Source of the DNA: CAVPWP01 sp963709395
GTDB lineage: Bacteria; Pseudomonadota; Alphaproteobacteria; Rhodobacterales; Rhodobacteraceae
Reading direction: 5' to 3'
NCBI GenBank assembly: GCA_963709395.1
Contig: CAVPWP010000016.1
Span: 1-64,000 of the forward strand
Length of the DNA: 64,000 nt
Part shown: piece after piece, positions 14,126 to 22,912 of the stretch
Position numbering within the stretch: position 1 is the stretch's first letter
Layout: the number at the start of each line of letters is the position of its first letter
Made by a program: the position numbers and the translations under genes
The notes under the pieces: generated by a model
Database searches by the model: none
What the model saw: the letters and a program-made list of their open reading frames with translations, nothing else
What the model was told of the DNA's origin: nothing

Positions 14126-14154
14126 TATTTACGGATGGCGCCCGGGGTCCGCAA
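14126..14154 (-). promoter_or_regulatory. Predicted rRNA operon promoter
   Basis: On the minus strand TTGCGG (14149-14154) and TAAATA (14126-14131) are separated by exactly 17 bases, a good housekeeping sigma-factor promoter pointing into the ribosomal operon about 360 bases upstream of 16S. An A/T-rich segment lies just upstream (14160-14215) in the position of an activating UP element. Confidence 0.6.
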
Positions 14155-14379
14155 GGGCTTTTTTCGAGAAAGATGACATTTTTTCGAAGGCGCCCGTTTT
14201 CTTTGCAATATCTGGTGTTTAGTGCCGCCCAAGCCACCATCCTGATGGATGCGGCGATGCCCTGACCCAGGGTCAAACGCCCCCCGAATGGCCGGAATCG
14301 GAGTTATCCACCGGGTTTTCGACAAACTCACCACCTCGGCGGGGCACATTCCGGGCGATTCCGGCACCCATTGGCCGGG

Positions 14380-14988
14380 TCAGGTGGCAACTCGGCGGCG
14401 CGGAAGCTCGATCCGAAGGACCAGAAGGCCCAGAATCGCCCCCAGATAGGCCAGCGGCTCGATCTGGAAGCCCTTCGAGAGCATCACGAAGTGCACGCCC
14501 CCCAGAATCGCCGCGACATAGGAGAGCTGGTGAAGCCGTCTCCAACGCGCAGGGCCAAGCCGGCGGATCGCCCAGTTGCCCGACGTCGCCGCAAGCGGCA
14601 CCAGCAGCACGAAGGCCGCCATGCCGATGGTGATATACGGCCGCTTGACGATGTCCTTCCATATCTGGCCCAGGATCTGGACATCCAGAACCAGCCAGAC
14701 AAGAAGGTGGCAAGCTACATAGTAGAAGGTGAGAAGCCCGAGCGCGCGGCGAAAGCGGATCAGGCTGATGCCGGTGAACCGCCGCAGCGGCGTGACGGCC
14801 AGCGTCGCGATCAGCGTCTGGAGTGCCAGAAGCCCCAGCCGATGCTCGAGCTCCTTGATCGGCTCGACCCCCAGCCCGCCGGTCAGGCCCAGCCAGAGAT
14901 ACCAGAGCGGCACCAACGCGCCGATGACATAGACCGGCCATGTCGGCACGCGCCGTAGCGCCGAGTTGATCGCGGTTGCCTGTGCCAT
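14380..14988 (-). CDS. msrQ: MsrQ, haem-binding membrane subunit of periplasmic Met-sulfoxide reductase
   Basis: A 202-residue integral membrane protein that passes electrons to MsrP for repair of oxidised methionines in periplasmic proteins. About six hydrophobic segments are visible. Conserved histidines are in KELEHRLGLLALQ, YYVACHLLVWLVLD, RRLHQLSYVAA and GGVHFVMLSKG, the family's haem ligands. Its length is normal. It lies 15 bases downstream of msrP on the same strand and is surely cotranscribed. The start at 14988 (MAQATAINSALRRVP) fits the family. Confidence 0.92.
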   Translation of the reverse strand: MAQATAINSALRRVPTWPVYVIGALVPLWYLWLGLTGGLGVEPIKELEHRLGLLALQTLIATLAVTPLRRFTGISLIRFRRALGLLTFYYVACHLLVWLVLDVQILGQIWKDIVKRPYITIGMAAFVLLVPLAATSGNWAIRRLGPARWRRLHQLSYVAAILGGVHFVMLSKGFQIEPLAYLGAILGLLVLRIELPRRRVAT

Positions 14989-15003
14989 CTCGCGCGCCCG
15001 GGG

Positions 15004-15945
15004 TCAGTAGAACTTCGCGAGATCCATTCCCGCGTAAAGCCCGGCAACCTCATCGGCATAGCCATTGAACATCAGCGTGGGCTGCCGGTTCGCGAGCAGC
15101 CCCCCGCCGATCCGCCGCTCGGTCGCCTGGCTCCAGCGCGGATGATCCACCTCGGGGTTCACATTACTATAGAAGCCATATTCGTTCGGCTGGGACATGT
15201 TCCAGCTTGCGGGGGGCTCGTCCTCGGTCAGGGTGATCCGCACGATCGACTTGATCGACTTGAACCCGTACTTCCACGGCACCACCAGCCGGATCGGCGC
15301 GCCGTTCTGGTTCGGCATCTCCTCGCCATAGATCCCGGTCGCAAGGATCGTCAGCGGATGCATCGCCTCGTCGAGACGCAGCCCTTCGCGATAGGGCCAG
15401 TCGAGCACGCGGTAGCGCAGGCCCGGCATCTCTTCGGGACGTTCCAGGGTTTCGAAGGCCACATACCTGGCGGAGGGCTGCACGCCGACCCGGTCAAGAA
15501 GGTCCGCCAACTCGAACCCGACCCAGGGCACCACCATCGACCAGGCCTCGACGCAGCGCAGACGGTAGATGCGTTCCTCCATCTGGACGCCCGCGACGAT
15601 GTCGCCGAAGTCATAGGTGCCGGGGCGGTCGACCAGACCGTCGATCCGCACGCTCCACGGGTCGGTCGTAAGCTGGCCGGCATGACGCTTGGGGTCGCCC
15701 TTGTCAGTGCCGAACTCGAAATAGTTGTTGTAGGTCGTGATCTGGTCCCAGGTGTTCGGGGCCTCGTCGGTCGAGAACCGGCTTTTCACAGTGGGGATCG
15801 ACGCCGCGGCCGGCCCCGCTGACATGCCCAAAGCCGCTGCGCCAGCGGCGGCCCCCGCCGTCGCCATAAGCTGCCGCCTGCTGAGATACGTCGCCTTCGG
15901 AGTGACGTCCGACCATTTAAGGTCACTTCTGAATCTTCCGGCCAT
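15004..15945 (-). CDS. msrP: MsrP, molybdopterin-dependent methionine sulfoxide reductase
   Basis: A 313-residue catalytic subunit. Residues 1-48 carry a twin-arginine signal (SRRQLMATAGAAAGAAALGM then AGPAAAS), so it is exported folded with its cofactor. The molybdenum-liganding Cys is in IYRLRCVEAWSMVVPW, about residue 151. YGFKSIKSIVRITLTE and EYGFYSNVNPEVDHPRW are family signatures. It reduces free and protein-bound methionine sulfoxide in the periplasm with electrons from MsrQ. Nothing is missing. About 280 bases separate it from the divergent fasciclin gene; that gap must hold the promoters of both. Confidence 0.93.
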   Translation of the reverse strand: MAGRFRSDLKWSDVTPKATYLSRRQLMATAGAAAGAAALGMSAGPAAASIPTVKSRFSTDEAPNTWDQITTYNNYFEFGTDKGDPKRHAGQLTTDPWSVRIDGLVDRPGTYDFGDIVAGVQMEERIYRLRCVEAWSMVVPWVGFELADLLDRVGVQPSARYVAFETLERPEEMPGLRYRVLDWPYREGLRLDEAMHPLTILATGIYGEEMPNQNGAPIRLVVPWKYGFKSIKSIVRITLTEDEPPASWNMSQPNEYGFYSNVNPEVDHPRWSQATERRIGGGLLANRQPTLMFNGYADEVAGLYAGMDLAKFY

Positions 15946-16242
15946 CGCCCGTCCTCGTTTTCAGACTGTCCATCCTGATCTATCTCAGAGGGCACGAACG
16001 GCAAAACAAACTCATCTCACGATCGCGTTTCCGGGAACCTTGGGGCACGGTTTCAATCACGCGGGGGTGTCGGCAGATAACCATATCGTGACTCGACGCC
16101 GGACAATCGCGCCGCTTAGGCCAAAAGACATCACCGTCAAGGCCCGCACACGGACTTTCTCTTTGATCCACTGCGGCTTTTCGCGCGTTTCCGGTACGAT
16201 GCTGCACAGGCGGCATTAACGGAACCAATGAAAGGGAACCTC

Positions 16243-16725
16243 ATGATCCGCAGAACGTTTATTGCCCTGAGCGCCGCCACGGCGATCGGTACTTTCGCCT
16301 CGGCCGCGTCGGCTCAGGACATCGTCGACACCGCTGTTGCCGCCGGCTCGTTCAACACGCTCGTAGCCGCCGTCACTGCCGCCGGCCTGGTCGACACGCT
16401 GAAGGGTGAAGGCCCGTTCACCGTCTTCGCTCCGACCGACGAAGCCTTCGCCGCGCTGCCCGAGGGCACCGTCGAATCGCTCCTGCTGCCCGAGAACCTC
16501 GAGACGCTGCAGGCCGTCCTGACCTACCATGTCGTCCCGGGCAAAGTGATGTCGGGCGACCTGTCGAACAACATGATGGCGGCGACCGTTCAGGGCGCTG
16601 ACGTGACCATCATGACCGAAGGCGGCGTGACCGTGAACGGCGCCAATGTCGTCACCGCCGACATCGAAGCATCGAACGGCGTGATCCACGTCATCGACGC
16701 CGTGATCCTGCCGCCGGAATCCTGA
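16243..16725 (+). CDS. Secreted fasciclin (FAS1) domain protein
   Basis: A 160-residue protein with one FAS1 domain, an extracytoplasmic adhesion/interaction fold. I chose the ATG at 16243 (MIRRTFIALSAATAIGTFAS) because GAAAGGGA lies just upstream; an in-frame ATG at 16228 is possible. A Sec signal with cleavage after ASAAS/AQD is clear. The FAS1 H1 box is GPFTVFAPTDEAFAALPEG and the H2 box is LTYHVVPGKV. The protein ends GVIHVIDAVILPPES, full length for single-domain bacterial FAS1 proteins. A closely similar paralogue follows in the same direction. Confidence 0.9.
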   Translation: MIRRTFIALSAATAIGTFASAASAQDIVDTAVAAGSFNTLVAAVTAAGLVDTLKGEGPFTVFAPTDEAFAALPEGTVESLLLPENLETLQAVLTYHVVPGKVMSGDLSNNMMAATVQGADVTIMTEGGVTVNGANVVTADIEASNGVIHVIDAVILPPES

Positions 16726-16740
16726 GACCAGGCACTACCT

Positions 16741-16772
16741 GGCGCGAGGCGGCCTTTGCGCCGCCTCGCGCC
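16741..16772 (+). terminator. Strong hairpin between the fasciclin genes
   Basis: GGCGCGAGGCGG pairs perfectly with CCGCCTCGCGCC over a short 8-base loop. No U-tract follows, so it may be a partial terminator, a transcript-stabilising hairpin, or a factor-dependent stop. Confidence 0.55.
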
Positions 16773-16796
16773 TACCAAGGAATTGAAAGGGATAGT

Positions 16797-17294
16797 ATGA
16801 TGAAACGACGCTCACTTATGGCTGCGACCGCAGCGCTTGGCTTCACGGCCGTTCTGACAGCCTGCGCACCCGCTGGTGGCGGGGATGACATTGTCGCCGT
16901 CGCCTCGGGCAACGAGAATTTCTCGACGCTGGTCGCCGCCGTTGCGGCCGCTGATCTCGTCGAAACGCTGCAGGGCACCGGACCCTTCACCGTCTTTGCA
17001 CCGACGAACGACGCCTTCGCGGCGCTGCCCGCCGGAACCGTCGACAGCCTGTTGCTGCCGGAAAACCGCGACCAGTTGACCAGCATCCTGACCTATCATG
17101 TCGTGCCGGGTCGGATCACGGCCGAACAGCTTGTGGGCCAGCGCGGGACGCTGACCACCGTTCAGGGCGAGACCATTCTGATCGACGGCACCGGCGGCGG
17201 TGTCACCGTGAACGGAGCGACCGTCGTGGCGGCAGATGTCCCTGCCTCGAACGGCGTGATCCATGGGATCGACGCGGTTCTTCTGCCGAACTGA
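16797..17294 (+). CDS. Fasciclin (FAS1) domain lipoprotein
   Basis: A 165-residue paralogue of the preceding protein, with the same FAS1 boxes (GPFTVFAPTNDAFAALPAG, LTYHVVPGRI, GVIHGIDAVLLPN). Its N-terminus differs: a charged MMKRRS start, hydrophobic core and AVLTACAPAGGGDD, which is a lipobox with Cys at about residue 22. It should be membrane-anchored whereas the first copy is free. GAAAGGGA precedes the double ATG at 16797/16800. Tandem duplication followed by change of targeting is the simplest reading. Confidence 0.9.
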   Translation: MMKRRSLMAATAALGFTAVLTACAPAGGGDDIVAVASGNENFSTLVAAVAAADLVETLQGTGPFTVFAPTNDAFAALPAGTVDSLLLPENRDQLTSILTYHVVPGRITAEQLVGQRGTLTTVQGETILIDGTGGGVTVNGATVVAADVPASNGVIHGIDAVLLPN

Positions 17295-17307
17295 TCTTCT
17301 GCACAGC

Positions 17308-17343
17308 GCGCCGGTGGCCATTTTGGGGTCACCGGCGCATCTT
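17308..17343 (+). terminator. Probable terminator after the fasciclin genes
   Basis: GCGCCGGTG (17308-17316) pairs with CACCGGCGC (17330-17338), followed by ATCTTTC. The U-run is short, so confidence is moderate. Confidence 0.5.
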
Positions 17344-17429
17344 TCGCTGCCCCTGCCCACTTTCCCCCGGCCCATACGCAACATATAGTGTCCCAAACCG
17401 GCATCAGTCGGGCAATGCGGGGGCAGTCA

Positions 17430-18239
17430 GTGGCGCATATCATCGTCGTCGGCAACGAAAAGGGCGGCAGCGGGAAATCCACGACCGCCATGCACGTCGC
17501 GACAGCGCTCGTGCGGATGGGACACAAGGTCGGCGCGCTCGACCTCGACCTGCGCCAGAAGAGCTTCGGACGATACATCGAGAACCGGCAAAGGTTCATC
17601 GCCAAACATGGCATCCTGCTCCCCTGCCCCGCCTTCCGCGAACTTCCCGAGGTCTCTCCCGATGTCCTTGGTCCGGGCGAAAACATATATGACCACAGGC
17701 TGAGCCAGGCCGTGATCGGGATGGAGGACGAGGCCGATTTCATCCTGATCGACTGCCCTGGCTCGCACACCCGGCTGAGCCAGGTCGCGCATACGCTGGC
17801 GGACACGCTGATCACGCCGCTGAATGACAGTTTCATAGACTTCGACCTTCTCGCCCGCGTCGACGCGGATTCGAACCGCGTCCTCGGCCCGTCGATCTAT
17901 TCCGAAATGGTATGGAACGCGCGCCAGCTGCGCGCCAAGGCGGGGCTCAAGCCGATCGACTGGGTGGTGGTGCGCAACCGCATGGGCCCCCAGCAGATGC
18001 ACAACAAGAAGAAGATCGCCGACGCGGTGACCGCGCTGTCAAAGCGCATCGGATTCCGCGTGGCACCCGGCTTTTCCGAACGGGTGATCTTCCGCGAACT
18101 CTTCCCGCGCGGACTGACCCTTCTGGATCTGCGCGACATCGGAGTGGTCAAGCTGAACCTGTCGAACGTCGCCGCCCGGCAGGAGCTGCGCGAACTGATG
18201 CGCGAACTGCGTCTGCCCGACGTCAGCGTCGAGTTCTGA
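17430..18239 (+). CDS. mipZ: MipZ-like division-plane positioning ParA ATPase
   Basis: A ParA/MinD superfamily ATPase that, in Alphaproteobacteria, forms a gradient from the poles and blocks FtsZ ring assembly away from midcell. The deviant Walker A is NEKGGSGKSTTAMHVA, Walker A' is GALDLDLRQKSFGRYIENR, and Walker B is ADFILIDCPGSHTRLSQ. I prefer the GTG at 17430 (VAHIIVVGNEKGG), preceded by GCGGGGGCA, over the GTG at 17388, because the family begins just before this strand. That gives 269 residues, a normal length. Its 3' end meets a minus-strand gene tail to tail. Confidence 0.9.
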   Translation: MAHIIVVGNEKGGSGKSTTAMHVATALVRMGHKVGALDLDLRQKSFGRYIENRQRFIAKHGILLPCPAFRELPEVSPDVLGPGENIYDHRLSQAVIGMEDEADFILIDCPGSHTRLSQVAHTLADTLITPLNDSFIDFDLLARVDADSNRVLGPSIYSEMVWNARQLRAKAGLKPIDWVVVRNRMGPQQMHNKKKIADAVTALSKRIGFRVAPGFSERVIFRELFPRGLTLLDLRDIGVVKLNLSNVAARQELRELMRELRLPDVSVEF

Positions 18240-19222
18240 TCTTCTCGATCGGACCCGCTGCCTTGCGGCCGGTCCCGGGACTCCTCGCCCCGCGACTGCT
18301 GGACCTGGTTCGCGGCGTAGATTTCGTCCTGCGTCGGAATGGTCTGGAACCGGCTGCGTGCCTTCGGGGTATTGCCGGTGCTGACGCGGCGGTCCTGCTG
18401 CCCCGGACGCTTGGGCGTGTCGGCGCGGGGGGTGAAGACCTCGACCGTGCGCACGGACAACAGCAGCGCCCCAAGGCCAAGCGTCATGCCGCCCCACAAG
18501 AGCGCGCGCTGGAGCCCTGACGACGGCGGCGGCGAAAGAGCAGCGACACGCCCGTTGGCGAAAGGCGCCACGGCAAGGAAGTCCGGGGCGATGGTCAGGT
18601 TCTTGGCCGCCATGGCCCCCTGGACCACCAGCGCCATGTCACCGGGTGCGACGCGCTCGCCGTTCACCTCGATCACGCTTCCATAGCTGCCGGGGCCAAA
18701 GCTGCGGGCGACAAGGGCGACGGGATCGATGTTGCTCGCATCCGCATCGTCGGCCCAGTGCAGGATCACGCCAAGCGCCGTCGGCGGCTCGGCGTAAATG
18801 GCCTCGGCGTCGGGCCGCGGAATCGGGCGGATCGCGGCCAGTCTCGAATCGCTACCGCCACCGGCCGCCTGGACGGTGGCCTGCCGCGCGACGATCTCTT
18901 GTCCAGGCTCACTCACCGGAAAGAGCGGATAGATGACGGCGGCCCGCTGGTCGTCGCCGGGACCAAGCTTCACAATGATGGGAGTCGCAAGATCGGCCTC
19001 GGCCAGGATCAAAACCTCGCGCGCCGGTCCGGTGTGTCGCGCCGGGTCGAACTCCTGCAGCATGGCCAGGGGCGGCGGTCCTTGCCGAAGCGCAAGCGCC
19101 CGGTCCGCAGTGCGCTGCGCATCCACATAATCCACGACAAAGCTCGCCGCGATCGAGATCGCCGCGGCGCCGAGCCACAGATGCGGGCTGAACATAACCC
19201 TGAGAAACACCGATTTGACCAT
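18223..19222 (-). CDS. Hypothetical inner-membrane protein, C-terminus uncertain
   Basis: A protein I do not recognise by function. It starts MVKSVFLRVMFSPHLWLGAA and has one N-terminal membrane segment (WLGAAAISIAASFVVDY), a large periplasmic-type middle and a second hydrophobic segment (ALLWGGMTLGLGALLLSVRT). A basic tail, RSRFQTIPTQDEIYAANQ, follows. The open frame does not stop at the end of mipZ but runs antisense into it down to 17897. An extra base near 18250-18300 would instead lead to a TGA at 18223-18225. I give that end because antisense overlap of 340 bases is implausible and other indels in the window are also single insertions. Confidence 0.55.
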
Positions 19223-19470
19223 TACCGACCGCTGACCTGCCCTACGTCTGGATGACTGTTCGCAAGACGATTCATGACGGCTCAAAAGGGCAGCATCATG
19301 GCAAAGTCACGCCCATTTTTCACAGCTACGCACAGGCCGCACCCGGTCGGGGCGGCACCCGACGGGACCTCCACCCCCGCTGTCTGCCAGGCGACCACCA
19401 GACGGCCTGATCATCCCTTGCGATGACAAGGCCGCCCAAACATGACAGGACGGTGCTGAGGAGACCCGAA

Positions 19471-20890
19471 ATGACACAAATCCCCTGCCACGGGCATATC
19501 GACGGCCCGATCGTGATGATCGGCTTCGGCTCGATCGGCCGCGGCACCCTGCCCCTGATCGAGCGCCACTTCGAATACGATGCCAAGAAAGTCTATGTGA
19601 TCGAACCGGACCTGTCCGATCACACCTTTCTTGCCCAGCGCGGCATCCACCACATCGACACCGCCATCACGCGCGAGAATTACCGCGAGGTGCTGGGCGC
19701 GGTGTTCGAAAGGGGCAAGGGGTTCTGTGTCAACCTCAGCGTCGATACCTCGTCTCTCGACCTCATGAAATTCTGCCGCGAAATGGGTGTGCTTTACATC
19801 GATACCGTGGTCGAACCCTGGGCCGGCTACTACTTCGAAACCGAGGATAACGCCGCACGCACCAACTATGCGCTGCGACAGGCGGTGCGGGACGAAAAGG
19901 CGCGCAATCCGGGCGGCACGACCGCCGTCAGCTGCTGCGGCGCCAACCCCGGAATGGTCAGCTGGTTCGTCAAGGACGCGCTGATGACGCTGGTCCGCGA
20001 CACGGGACGGACCGACCCGATGCCGGGCACCCGTCGAGGGCTGGGCCGCGCTGATGCAATCGCTGGGCGTCAAGGGCATCCACATCGCCGAGCGCGATAC
20101 CCAGAAATCGACCCGGCACAAGAGGATCGGCACCTTCGTGAACACCTGGTCGGTCGAGGGGTTCATTTCCGAAGGGTTTCAACCCGCCGAACTGGGCTGG
20201 GGCACCCATGAGACCTGGTTTCCCGAGGATGGCCACCGCCACGATACCGGCTGCCGCTCGGCGATCTGGATCGCGCGGCCGGGTGCGATCACGCGGGTCC
20301 ACACCTGGTGCCCGACGCCCGGCCCGCAATACGGCTTTCTCGTCACGCACAACGAGGCGATCTCGATCTCGGACTACTACACGGTCGGTGACGCCGCGCA
20401 CCCCGACTACCGCCCGACCTGCCACTATGCCTATCATCCCTGCGACGACGCGGTCCTGTCGCTGCACGAGACCTTCGGCTCCGGCAAGATCCAGGAAAGG
20501 CACCACATCCTCGACGAGAACGAGATCACCGAGGGCATCGACGAGCTGGGCGTCCTGCTCTACGGGCACGAGATGAACGCCCTCTGGTACGGCTCGCGCC
20601 TGTCGATCGAGGAAACCCGCGACCTTGCGCCCTTCCAGAACGCAACCGGCCTTCAGGTCTCGTCAGCCGTTCTGGCCGGCATGGTCTGGGCGCTCGAGAA
20701 CCCGCAGGCCGGCATCGTCGAGACCGACGAGATGGATCATGTCCGCTGCCTTCAGGTACAGCGCCCCTATCTGGGGCCGGTCGAGGCGCATTACACCGAC
20801 TGGACTCCGCTGACGAACCGCTGGACCCAGTTCGCCGAGGATATCGACGAGACCGACCCCTGGCAGTTCCGCAACGTGCTGGCGAGCTGA
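19471..20890 (+). CDS. hss: Homospermidine synthase, frameshifted once
   Basis: This enzyme transfers an aminobutyl group between putrescines, or from spermidine, to make homospermidine in the cytoplasm. The start MTQIPCHGHIDGPIVMIGFG gives a Rossmann NAD-binding motif, GFGSIGRG. DTVVEPWAGYY, NPGMVSWFVKDAL, NTWSVEGFISEG and WGTHETWFPED are strongly conserved in the family. The first 190 residues and the rest lie in different frames. Removing one C from the CCC at 20030-20032 joins DPMPGT to VEGWAALMQSLGVKG and gives a full-length protein of about 473 residues. The gene is otherwise perfect, so a sequencing error is more likely than loss. Confidence 0.88.
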
Positions 20891-20921
20891 GGCTGGCAGT
20901 CGCCTCGGGCGTCGGGCCGGG

Positions 20922-21701
20922 TCAGTCGCCGTCGTAGGTCCACCGATACTGCGGCGGTGTCGGCCCCTTGTTGCGACCACCCTGCTGCATTTGTTCCCAG
21001 GCATGGGCAAGAAGGCCGACCGAGCGGGACAGGCCGAAAAACCCGCGCGCAAGCGGCGGCGGGCAGCCAAGCTCGGCATAGATGACGGCGGTCGCGCCAT
21101 CGATGTTCATCGGCACGGGCTTGCCGCGTTCGCGGGCCAGGTGCCGCTCGATGGCGCGGCCGATTTCGGCATAGGCGCCGGGAACGGCGCCCGAAGCCGC
21201 CGCCTCGTCCACCAGTTCCAGCAGACGCGGCGCGCGCGGATCGACCGGTTTGTGGAAGCGATGGCCGAAGCCCGGGAGATAGCGCCCGTGCTCGGCCCGC
21301 CAGGCATCCAGCGCCGCTGCCAGCCCGTCGGGGCCAGCAGTCTCGACGGCGCGGTAGAGGGCCACGGCCTGCTCCCCCGCCCCGCCATGGACGTCGCCCA
21401 GCATGTTGAGCCCGGTCGCCATCGCCGATTGCAGTCCGACGCCACAGGTCGCGGCCATGCGTGCGGCGGCAATCGACGGCGCCTGCGGCCCGTGGTCCAC
21501 GGCCGCCACCAGCGCCGCCTCGAACAGGGCCTCGCGCGGGCCGGAAATCTCCTCCCCGGTCACCATCAGCCAGATCATGCGCGCAAAGCCGGTGGTCCCG
21601 ATCAGGTCCTGCACGGGTCGCCCGCGCAGGTGGATGCGGCCGGGTTCCATGTCGATGATCGACGTGCGCCACCAGTCGCGGACATCCTCTGCGTCGCTCA
21701 T
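20922..21701 (-). CDS. Citryl-CoA lyase-like protein of the citrate synthase family
   Basis: A 259-residue protein, short for a citrate synthase and lacking the N-terminal subdomain. It keeps citrate-synthase-fold signatures: LQSAMATGLNMLGDVHGGAG (the GDVHGG region), PGFGHRFHKPVDPRAPRLLE (catalytic GFGHR) and PVPMNIDGATAVIYAELG. Short stand-alone members are annotated as citryl-CoA lyases, which cleave citryl-CoA to acetyl-CoA and oxaloacetate. Its start overlaps the CoA-transferase stop by four bases, so the two are cotranslated, downstream of a citrate-type transporter. That context supports citryl-CoA, or a methylated relative, as substrate. Confidence 0.75.
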   Translation of the reverse strand: MSDAEDVRDWWRTSIIDMEPGRIHLRGRPVQDLIGTTGFARMIWLMVTGEEISGPREALFEAALVAAVDHGPQAPSIAAARMAATCGVGLQSAMATGLNMLGDVHGGAGEQAVALYRAVETAGPDGLAAALDAWRAEHGRYLPGFGHRFHKPVDPRAPRLLELVDEAAASGAVPGAYAEIGRAIERHLARERGKPVPMNIDGATAVIYAELGCPPPLARGFFGLSRSVGLLAHAWEQMQQGGRNKGPTPPQYRWTYDGD

Positions 21702-22912
21702 ATCTCGCCTGCCTTTCGCATCGCCGCGATTTCGTCCGAAGGGTAGCCCAGACTGCCGAGAACCTCATCCGTATCCAGCCCCAGAACCGGCGGCGGGTCG
21801 GAAACGGCAGGGCGGCACCCGTCGATCATCGCGCCGATGCGCATCACCTCGATCGCGCGGTCCACGCCGGGCACGTTCTCGAACCGGGCCAGCAGGTCAC
21901 GATCAGCGACCTGGGGGTGAGCCAGGATCTCTGGCACGCTCATCACAGCGCCCGAAGGCACGCCGATGGCATTGAGATCGCGCGCCCAGTCGCGGGCGGC
22001 GCGGGTCGTCAGCACGGTCTCAAGCTCGGCCTTGAGACGCAGCCGGTTCGCCTTGCGCGCCTCGCGGGTGGCGAAGGCTGGCTCTGTCAGAAGGTCGTCG
22101 CGGCCAAGGTGGCGGGCCAGCGCCTCCCACTGTTCGTCCTTGTTGGCGGCGATGTTGATCAGCCCATCGGCGCATTGGAACGCGCCTGACGGGGCCGAGG
22201 TCGGGTTCTCGTTGCCCTGCGGGGCGGGCGTCACGCCGCCGATCAGGTGGTTCGAAACGACCCAGCCCATCGTCGCCAGCACGCTGTCGAGCATCGAGAC
22301 ATCGATGACGCAGCCGCGCGGTTTGGCGTTCAGCGCACCGAGAATCGTCATCGCCGCCGTCAGCCCGCCCACAGTGTCGGCCAGCGGGTAGCCCACGCGG
22401 AGCGGCGCGCTCTCGGCATCCCCCGTGACGGACATGACGCCGGACGCACCCTGTATGATCTGGTCATAGGCCGGCCGGTCCGCCCAGGGGCCCGTCTGCC
22501 CGAAGCCCGAGATCGCGCAATAGATCAGCGCCGGGTTCTCGGCGCGGAGTGTCTCGGGGCCCAGACCCAGCCGCTCCATCACCCCGGGGCGGAAGTTCTC
22601 GACCAGGACATCCGCACGGCGCACGAGGCGGCGCAGCACCTCCTTGCCGCCAGGGCTCTTGAGGTTCAGCGTCAGGGATTTCTTGCCCGCGTTCTGGGCA
22701 AGAAAACTGATGCCCATGCCCCGCGCTGACAGAGCCGGATCGGCGCCCAGATTGCGGGCCAGGTCGCCCCGGCCGACAGCCTCGACCTTGATCACCTCGG
22801 CGCCAAGATGGGCAAGCTGGTGACAGGCGAAGGGGCCGGCAAGAACGTTCGTCAGGTCGAGCACGCGAACCCCGGCGAGGGGTTGTTGCGCCGATCCTTC
22901 CTCAGTCGCCAT
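21698..22912 (-). CDS. Class III (CaiB/BaiF) CoA-transferase
   Basis: A 404-residue formyl-CoA-transferase-like enzyme moving CoA from a thioester to a carboxylic acid. It has the N-terminal GVRVLDLTNVLAGPFACHQL and HLGAEVIKVEAVGRGDLAR, the conserved Asp in GLGPETLRAENPALIY (interlocked-dimer fold), and GNENPTSAPSGAFQCADG. I use the ATG at 22912 (MATEEG) rather than a TTG six bases upstream. It lies between tctA, with an 11-base overlap, and the citryl-CoA lyase gene. The likely acceptor is therefore the imported tricarboxylate and the donor acetyl- or succinyl-CoA; this substrate call is inference. Confidence 0.85.
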   Translation of the reverse strand: MATEEGSAQQPLAGVRVLDLTNVLAGPFACHQLAHLGAEVIKVEAVGRGDLARNLGADPALSARGMGISFLAQNAGKKSLTLNLKSPGGKEVLRRLVRRADVLVENFRPGVMERLGLGPETLRAENPALIYCAISGFGQTGPWADRPAYDQIIQGASGVMSVTGDAESAPLRVGYPLADTVGGLTAAMTILGALNAKPRGCVIDVSMLDSVLATMGWVVSNHLIGGVTPAPQGNENPTSAPSGAFQCADGLINIAANKDEQWEALARHLGRDDLLTEPAFATREARKANRLRLKAELETVLTTRAARDWARDLNAIGVPSGAVMSVPEILAHPQVADRDLLARFENVPGVDRAIEVMRIGAMIDGCRPAVSDPPPVLGLDTDEVLGSLGYPSDEIAAMRKAGEI

